DNA of 64,000 bases. Source: Pseudomonas fluorescens (GTDB taxonomy: Bacteria > Pseudomonadota > Gammaproteobacteria > Pseudomonadales > Pseudomonadaceae). The stretch covers positions 5,333,001-5,397,000 of the forward strand of contig NZ_CP015637.1 of the NCBI RefSeq assembly GCF_001708445.1. The letters run 5' to 3'. Below the pieces are notes generated by a model. It ran no database searches, was not told where the DNA came from, and saw only the letters and a program-made list of their open reading frames with translations. Shown piece by piece: positions 57,706 through 64,000 of the stretch; position 1 is the stretch's first letter, and each line of letters starts with the position of its first letter. The translations under genes were made by a program, and so were the position numbers.

Positions 57706-57721
57706 GGGATCATTCCCACTC
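57706..57721. other. guaA-proximal attachment site
   Basis: GGGATCATTCCCACTC contains the guaA stop codon and last codons. Insertion here keeps the guaA reading frame intact. The distal copy is at 39507. Confidence 0.78.
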
Positions 57722-59287
57722 AATCGTCGCCGGCGGCTTGCTCGACACGTCATACGTCACGCGCGAGATGCCTTCGATCTCATTGATGATACGGCCGCTG
57801 ACAGTTTCCAGCAGTTCATACGGCAGGTGTGCCCAACGGGCGGTCATGAAGTCGATGGTTTCCACGGCACGCAGGGCCACGACCCATGCGTAACGACGGC
57901 CGTCGCCGACCACGCCAACCGATTTCACCGGCTGGAACACCACGAATGCCTGGCTGACCTTGTGGTACCAGTCGGCCTTGCGCAGTTCTTCGATGAAGAT
58001 GTGGTCGGCGCGACGCAGCAGGTCGGCGTATTCCTTCTTCACTTCACCGAGGATCCGCACGCCCAGGCCCGGGCCTGGGAATGGGTGGCGGTAGACCATG
58101 TCGTACGGCAGGCCCAGTTCCAGGCCGAGGCGGCGGACTTCGTCCTTGAACAGTTCACGCAGCGGTTCTACCAGCTTGAGGTTCATTTCCTCAGGCAGGC
58201 CACCCACGTTGTGGTGGGACTTGATCACGTGGGCCTTGCCGCTCTTGGCGCCGGCCGATTCGATCACGTCGGGGTAGATGGTGCCCTGGGCGAGGTACTT
58301 GATGTTGTCCAGTTTGTTGGACTGGGCATCGAATACGTCGATGAAGGTGCGACCGATGATCTTGCGCTTCTTCTCCGGGTCGGACTCGCCGGCCAGGTTG
58401 TTCAAGAATTGATCTTCAGCGTTGGCGCGGATCACCTTGACGCCCATGTTCTCCGCGAACATGGCCATCACTTGCTCACCTTCGTGCAGGCGCAGCAGGC
58501 CGTTGTCGACAAACACGCAGGTCAGTTGGTCACCGATGGCCTTGTGCAGCAGCGCGGCAACCACGGAAGAGTCAACGCCGCCGGACAAGCCCAGCAGGAC
58601 GTTGTCGGTGCCGACCTGGGCGCGCACCTGGGCGATGGCGTCTTCAGCGATTTTCGACGGTGTCCACAGGGCTTCACACTCGCAGATGTCGAGGATGAAG
58701 CGCGACAGGATGCGGCCGCCTTGCTTGGTGTGGGTCACTTCCGGGTGGAACTGCACGCCGTAGTAACGACGCTCGTCACTGAACATGCCAGCGATCGGGC
58801 AACTTGGGGTGCTCGCCAGGATGTGGAAGTCCTGCGGCATCTTGGTGACCTTGTCACCGTGGCTCATCCATACGTCGAGGCCGAACAGGCCGTCGGCGTC
58901 GATGTGGTCTTCAATGCCGTCCAGCAGTCGGCTCTTGCCGACCACGTCGACACGGGCGTAACCGAACTCACGCAACTCGGAACCTTCAACCTTGCCACCC
59001 AGTTGCTCGGCCATGGTCTGCATGCCATAGCAGATACCGAACACGGGCACGCCCAGGTCGAATACGGCTTGTGGGCAGCGCGGGCTGTTGGCTTCGTGCA
59101 CGGACTCGGGGCCACCGGCGAGGATGACGCCTTTCGGTGCGAATTCGCGAATCGCTTCGTCATCCATGTCGAACGGATGCAGCTCACAGTACACACCGAT
59201 TTCACGCACGCGGCGGGCGATCAGTTGGGTGTACTGGGAACCGAAATCGAGGATCAGGATACGGTGGGCGTGAATGTCGAGGGCCAT
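57710..59287 (-). CDS. guaA: GMP synthase (glutamine-hydrolysing) GuaA
   Basis: GuaA converts XMP, glutamine and ATP to GMP. The 525-residue enzyme has an N-terminal class I amidotransferase (nucleophile Cys in [10 protein letters not shown], His-Glu in [11 protein letters not shown]), an ATP pyrophosphatase loop [14 protein letters not shown] and the C-terminal dimerisation domain ending [20 protein letters not shown]. It is downstream of guaB in the usual operon. Its 3' end is the island attachment site, and the coding end is preserved by the att repeat. Confidence 0.98.
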   Translation of the reverse strand: MALDIHAHRILILDFGSQYTQLIARRVREIGVYCELHPFDMDDEAIREFAPKGVILAGGPESVHEANSPRCPQAVFDLGVPVFGICYGMQTMAEQLGGKVEGSELREFGYARVDVVGKSRLLDGIEDHIDADGLFGLDVWMSHGDKVTKMPQDFHILASTPSCPIAGMFSDERRYYGVQFHPEVTHTKQGGRILSRFILDICECEALWTPSKIAEDAIAQVRAQVGTDNVLLGLSGGVDSSVVAALLHKAIGDQLTCVFVDNGLLRLHEGEQVMAMFAENMGVKVIRANAEDQFLNNLAGESDPEKKRKIIGRTFIDVFDAQSNKLDNIKYLAQGTIYPDVIESAGAKSGKAHVIKSHHNVGGLPEEMNLKLVEPLRELFKDEVRRLGLELGLPYDMVYRHPFPGPGLGVRILGEVKKEYADLLRRADHIFIEELRKADWYHKVSQAFVVFQPVKSVGVVGDGRRYAWVVALRAVETIDFMTARWAHLPYELLETVSGRIINEIEGISRVTYDVSSKPPATIEWE

Positions 59288-59369
59288 GAGATCAGTCTCG
59301 TCTAATGAATCAGAAACAACTCGGGGCTGAATAAGACAGCCCCGGTTACTTAACTATTTGCTGGAAGCA

Positions 59370-61492
<2,123 letters not shown>

Positions 61493-61519
61493 GAGAGTCC
61501 TGCGGTGTGGCTTCTGGCC

Positions 61520-61589
61520 TCATCGCGGGCAAGCCCGGCTCCCACATTGGAATGCACTCAACTGTGGGAGCCGGGCTTGCCCGCGATGA
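61520..61589. repeat. REP pair (CGGGCAAGCCCGGCTCCCAC type)
   Basis: CGCGGGCAAGCCCGGCTCCC and its inverted partner (GTGGGAGCCGGGCTTGCCCG) are separated by about 18 bases, between two minus-strand genes. Confidence 0.9.
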
Positions 61590-61629
61590 CGCCCGGGAGG
61601 ACGGCAGCTTAATCCCTGAAGAAATCAGG

Positions 61630-62397
61630 TCAAGTACTCAAATACCGTCCGATCAAAGCAATCCCACTGGCCAGCACCAGCCAGGTCACCAACCGCACAA
61701 ACGCCTCGCGCGACATACGCATCGTCAGCCGACGCCCGCACCACAGCCCCAGGACCATCGCCGGCAGCAGGCACAACGCCAACATCAACAGCGGCAAGTC
61801 GGCGTACACCCCAGCAATCAGGAACAGGCTCAGGCGCACCACCGTGCTGCAACTGATCAGCGCACTCTGAGTGGCACGGGCCGCGTCCTTGGGTAAACGA
61901 CTGTTCAGGTAGATCGCATATAAAAAGCCGCCACTGCCGAACAGCGCGCCAAACAGACCGCCGACCGTGCCCATGGGTATCGACCACCCTGCCGCCAGCT
62001 GCGCCGGCCGGGCTTTCACCGCCAGGCTGTAGATCGCGTAGGCGCTGATAAACAGCCCCATCAACAGCAACAACAGATCGGAATGCAGGTTGAGCAGAAA
62101 CACCACGCCCAGGGTGCAGCCAATCGCCATGCACGGCAGCAGTCGCAATAACTCCGGCTTGTTCACCTCACGTCGCGATTGCAGAAGGTTGCCGAACGCC
62201 GCGACAAAATCCAGTAGCACCAGCAACGGAATGATCTTCGACAGTGGCATAAACACAATCAGGATCGGCCCCGCCACCAGTGCCGTACCGAAGCCGGCAA
62301 TGCCAAACACGATATAGGCCACCGCAGTACCCAGGCCAATCACCAGCCAATCAACGCCGCCAAACGACCACTGACTCATCAGCTCAATCGGGCCCAT
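61630..62397 (-). CDS. TauE/SafE-family anion transporter
   Basis: The 255-residue inner-membrane protein has about eight hydrophobic segments and the two TauE/SafE repeats: GLGTAVAYIVFGIAGFGTAL near the N terminus and PMGTVGGLFGALFGSGGFLY in the second half. Members export sulfite or other organic and inorganic anions. It is divergent from a LysR regulator across 99 bases, so that regulator may control it. The substrate is unknown. Confidence 0.87.
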   Translation of the reverse strand: MGPIELMSQWSFGGVDWLVIGLGTAVAYIVFGIAGFGTALVAGPILIVFMPLSKIIPLLVLLDFVAAFGNLLQSRREVNKPELLRLLPCMAIGCTLGVVFLLNLHSDLLLLLMGLFISAYAIYSLAVKARPAQLAAGWSIPMGTVGGLFGALFGSGGFLYAIYLNSRLPKDAARATQSALISCSTVVRLSLFLIAGVYADLPLLMLALCLLPAMVLGLWCGRRLTMRMSREAFVRLVTWLVLASGIALIGRYLST

Positions 62398-62496
62398 GGG
62401 TTATTCCTTGAAAGAGATGGCTATCACTTTAGCCATCCGCGAGGGTTGCGACTAATATCTTCAAAGCCACTCACCCATCTCGAAAAGGCATGACAT

Positions 62497-63387
62497 GTGA
62501 TTTCCACTCGCCAACTGCGCTACTTCGTCGAGATCGCCGACAGCGGCAGCTTCAGCGCCGCCGCCGAGCGCCTGTTCATCGCGCAATCGGCCCTGAGCAG
62601 GCAGATCAAGGCACTGGAAACCCAGCTGCAAACCCCACTGTTCGAACGCACTGCGCGCCAGCCCAAGCTGACGGCCGCAGGCGAAGCCTTTTACCCACGG
62701 GCACGCAACCTGCTGGGCGAACTGCACAAGGCCAGTAACCTGGCGACCCAGGTCGGTAACGGCCAGCTCGGCACCCTGCGCCTGAGCCATTCGAGCACCG
62801 TGCCGATGAACGGTGCGCTGTTGCAAAGCCTCAGCACCTGGCTGGAACGCTGCCCTGGCGTGTCGATGGATATCGCCAAACTGTCCTCAGAAGCGCAGCT
62901 GGAGGACATCGCCGACGGTCGCCTGGACGTCGGCCTGTTGCGCTTGCCGGTGTTGCGCCAACGTGAAGGGGTGCGCGTCGTGCCTTTATATACCGAGCGA
63001 TTGCTCCTGGCGGTACCGCCGAATCACCCATTGGCGCGCAATGACAAGGCCGTCGACCTGGCCCAGCTCAAGGATGAGGCGTTTATCTCGATCCCCCACC
63101 CCCAGCGCGGCGGCCTGAGTTATCTCTCCGCCGAGCTGTGCATGCGCGCCGGATTTTTCCCCAAGGCCGCGCGGGTGATGTCGCGCAAAACCACGCAGTT
63201 GCAGTTGATCCAGGCCGGCTTCGGGATTGCCCTGCTACCAGAGTCCATGCAAGACATCGCCCCGGCCAGTCTGCACTTTTTACCCCTGGCCGACCCGGAC
63301 TGCCTGAGTACCGTGGCGCTGGCCTGCCCCCAGGCGCCGAGCGCGCTGGTGGAGCAATTCTGTCAAACCTTGCACGAATGCCTATAA
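62497..63387 (+). CDS. LysR-family transcriptional regulator
   Basis: The 296-residue protein has the standard LysR winged helix (STRQLRYFVEIADSGSFSAA, AERLFIAQSALSRQIKALET) and a substrate-binding-protein-like effector domain with LRLSHSSTVPMNGALLQSLS. It starts with GTG behind AAGG; no in-frame ATG is near. It is divergent from the TauE/SafE transporter gene and probably regulates it. The inducer is unknown. Confidence 0.9.
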   Translation: MISTRQLRYFVEIADSGSFSAAAERLFIAQSALSRQIKALETQLQTPLFERTARQPKLTAAGEAFYPRARNLLGELHKASNLATQVGNGQLGTLRLSHSSTVPMNGALLQSLSTWLERCPGVSMDIAKLSSEAQLEDIADGRLDVGLLRLPVLRQREGVRVVPLYTERLLLAVPPNHPLARNDKAVDLAQLKDEAFISIPHPQRGGLSYLSAELCMRAGFFPKAARVMSRKTTQLQLIQAGFGIALLPESMQDIAPASLHFLPLADPDCLSTVALACPQAPSALVEQFCQTLHECL

Positions 63388-63397
63388 ACTGCCGCCC

Positions 63398-64000
63398 ATG
63401 ATTAAAGATCCCTTTGCCCGTCTGGGCCTGGACCGCGAAGTCCTGACTGTCAGCCAACTCAACGGCCGCGCGCGGGTGTTGCTGGAAGACGTGTTCACCA
63501 ATATCTGGGTCGAAGGCGAAATCTCCAACCTCGCCCGTCCGGCCTCCGGCCATGTGTATTTCACCCTCAAGGACAGCGGCGCCCAGGTGCGTTGCGCATT
63601 GTTTCGCAACAATGCCGCACGGGTGCGCCAGGCGTTGAAAGACGGCTTGGCGGTCAAGGTGCGCGGCAAGGTCTCGTTGTTCGAGGGCCGTGGCGATTAC
63701 CAGTTGATCCTCGACACGGTGGAGCCGGCGGGTGACGGCGCGCTGCGCCTGGCCTTCGATGCCTTGAAGGAGAAACTCAGCGCCGAAGGTCTGTTCAGTG
63801 CCGAGCGCAAGGTGCCGCTGCCGGCCCATCCACGGCGCATCGGCATTATCAGCTCGCCCACCGGCGCGGTGATCCGCGACATCATCAGCGTGTTCCGCCG
63901 CCGTGCACCGCAGGTGCAATTGACGCTGATCCCCACGGCCGTGCAGGGCCGTGAAGCCATCCCGCAAATTGTGCGGGCATTGAAGCTGGCTGACGCGCGC
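63398..64000 (+). CDS. xseA: Exodeoxyribonuclease VII large subunit (5' part, runs off the window)
   Basis: The frame MIKDPFARLGLDREVLTVSQ opens at ATG 63398 and remains open to the end of the window (201 codons). It has the OB-fold region VFTNIWVEGEISNLARPASG, HVYFTLKDSGAQVRCALFR, and VALVKVRGKV-type strands. The XseA core begins with RRIGIISSPTGAVIRDIISV. XseA with XseB degrades single-stranded DNA from both ends. xseA next to guaB is the usual order in gamma-proteobacteria. The C-terminal half is outside the window. Confidence 0.95.
   Translation, partial: MIKDPFARLGLDREVLTVSQLNGRARVLLEDVFTNIWVEGEISNLARPASGHVYFTLKDSGAQVRCALFRNNAARVRQALKDGLAVKVRGKVSLFEGRGDYQLILDTVEPAGDGALRLAFDALKEKLSAEGLFSAERKVPLPAHPRRIGIISSPTGAVIRDIISVFRRRAPQVQLTLIPTAVQGREAIPQIVRALKLADAR

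Larger units (their letters stand above)
39507..57721. mobile_element. Mobilizable genomic island integrated at the 3' end of guaA (about 18.2 kb)
   Basis: The element is bounded by the 16-base att-like repeats. It carries, from the guaA end: integrase, AlpA-like regulator, IncQ-like repA and repC with iterons, a hypothetical gene, trbJ-K-L with a small membrane protein, small transfer genes, traK and traJ around an IncP-type oriT, and then a defence-like cargo. No relaxase, coupling protein or conjugation ATPase is visible, so it should need a helper. Cargo DNA is clearly richer in A+T than the flanking chromosome. Confidence 0.78.

Noticed and set aside
57494..59305. 603-codon open frame opposite guaA
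   Set aside because: Shadow of guaA, which is unmistakable on the other strand.

Overview
The window is chromosome of a Pseudomonas of the fluorescens group. The evidence is the gene order icmP–bifA–sodB–argO–ACT–argP, a PTS-type trehalose locus, purL–mltF, guaB–guaA–xseA, and many REP elements of the GTAGGAGCGAGCTTGCTCGCG and GGGGGCTTGCCCCCGATAG types. No rRNA, tRNA or CRISPR array was seen.

Layout. 0–35 kb is core-like: the end of scpB, rluB, a small peptide gene with an M29-like metallopeptidase, an AroP-like permease with a Tyr/Trp-containing leader ORF, cytochrome c, arfB, an MFS exporter, small proteins, an AraC regulator, trkH, the imelysin icmP, bifA, sodB, an ArgO exporter with its ArgP regulator, an NAD-dependent epimerase, a coiled-coil membrane protein, a REP cluster, purL and mltF. 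A complete trehalose PTS follows at 26.6–35 kb: a lone EIIB-like protein without its cysteine, an EIIA-HPr-EI fusion, a LamB-type porin, phosphotrehalase, EIIBC, two TreR operators and treR. 35–39.4 kb holds a transmembrane winged-helix regulator, a nitroreductase and a fatty acid hydroxylase.

39.5–57.7 kb is an integrated mobile island. A tyrosine integrase lies beside the 3' end of guaA, and a 16-bp sequence from the guaA end recurs (15/16) in direct orientation at 39507–39522. The island has an IncQ-like replication module (AlpA-like regulator, RepA helicase, RepC-like initiator, four iterons), an IncP/RP4-like oriT with divergent traJ and traK and a recognisable nic site, and an isolated trbJ–trbK–trbL cluster. 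No relaxase, coupling protein or conjugation ATPase is visible. Its A+T-rich cargo (40–47.3 kb) resembles a defence island: two different PIN-like proteins flank a DUF2290 protein with an SF1 helicase and an XRE–ImmA/IrrE regulator with a partner gene. The element looks mobilizable rather than self-transmissible, and its few T4SS subunits may alter a helper plasmid's mating pore, as the SGI1 subunits do.

57.7–64 kb returns to core genes: guaA, guaB, a zinc-ribbon protein, a TauE/SafE transporter, a LysR regulator and the start of xseA.
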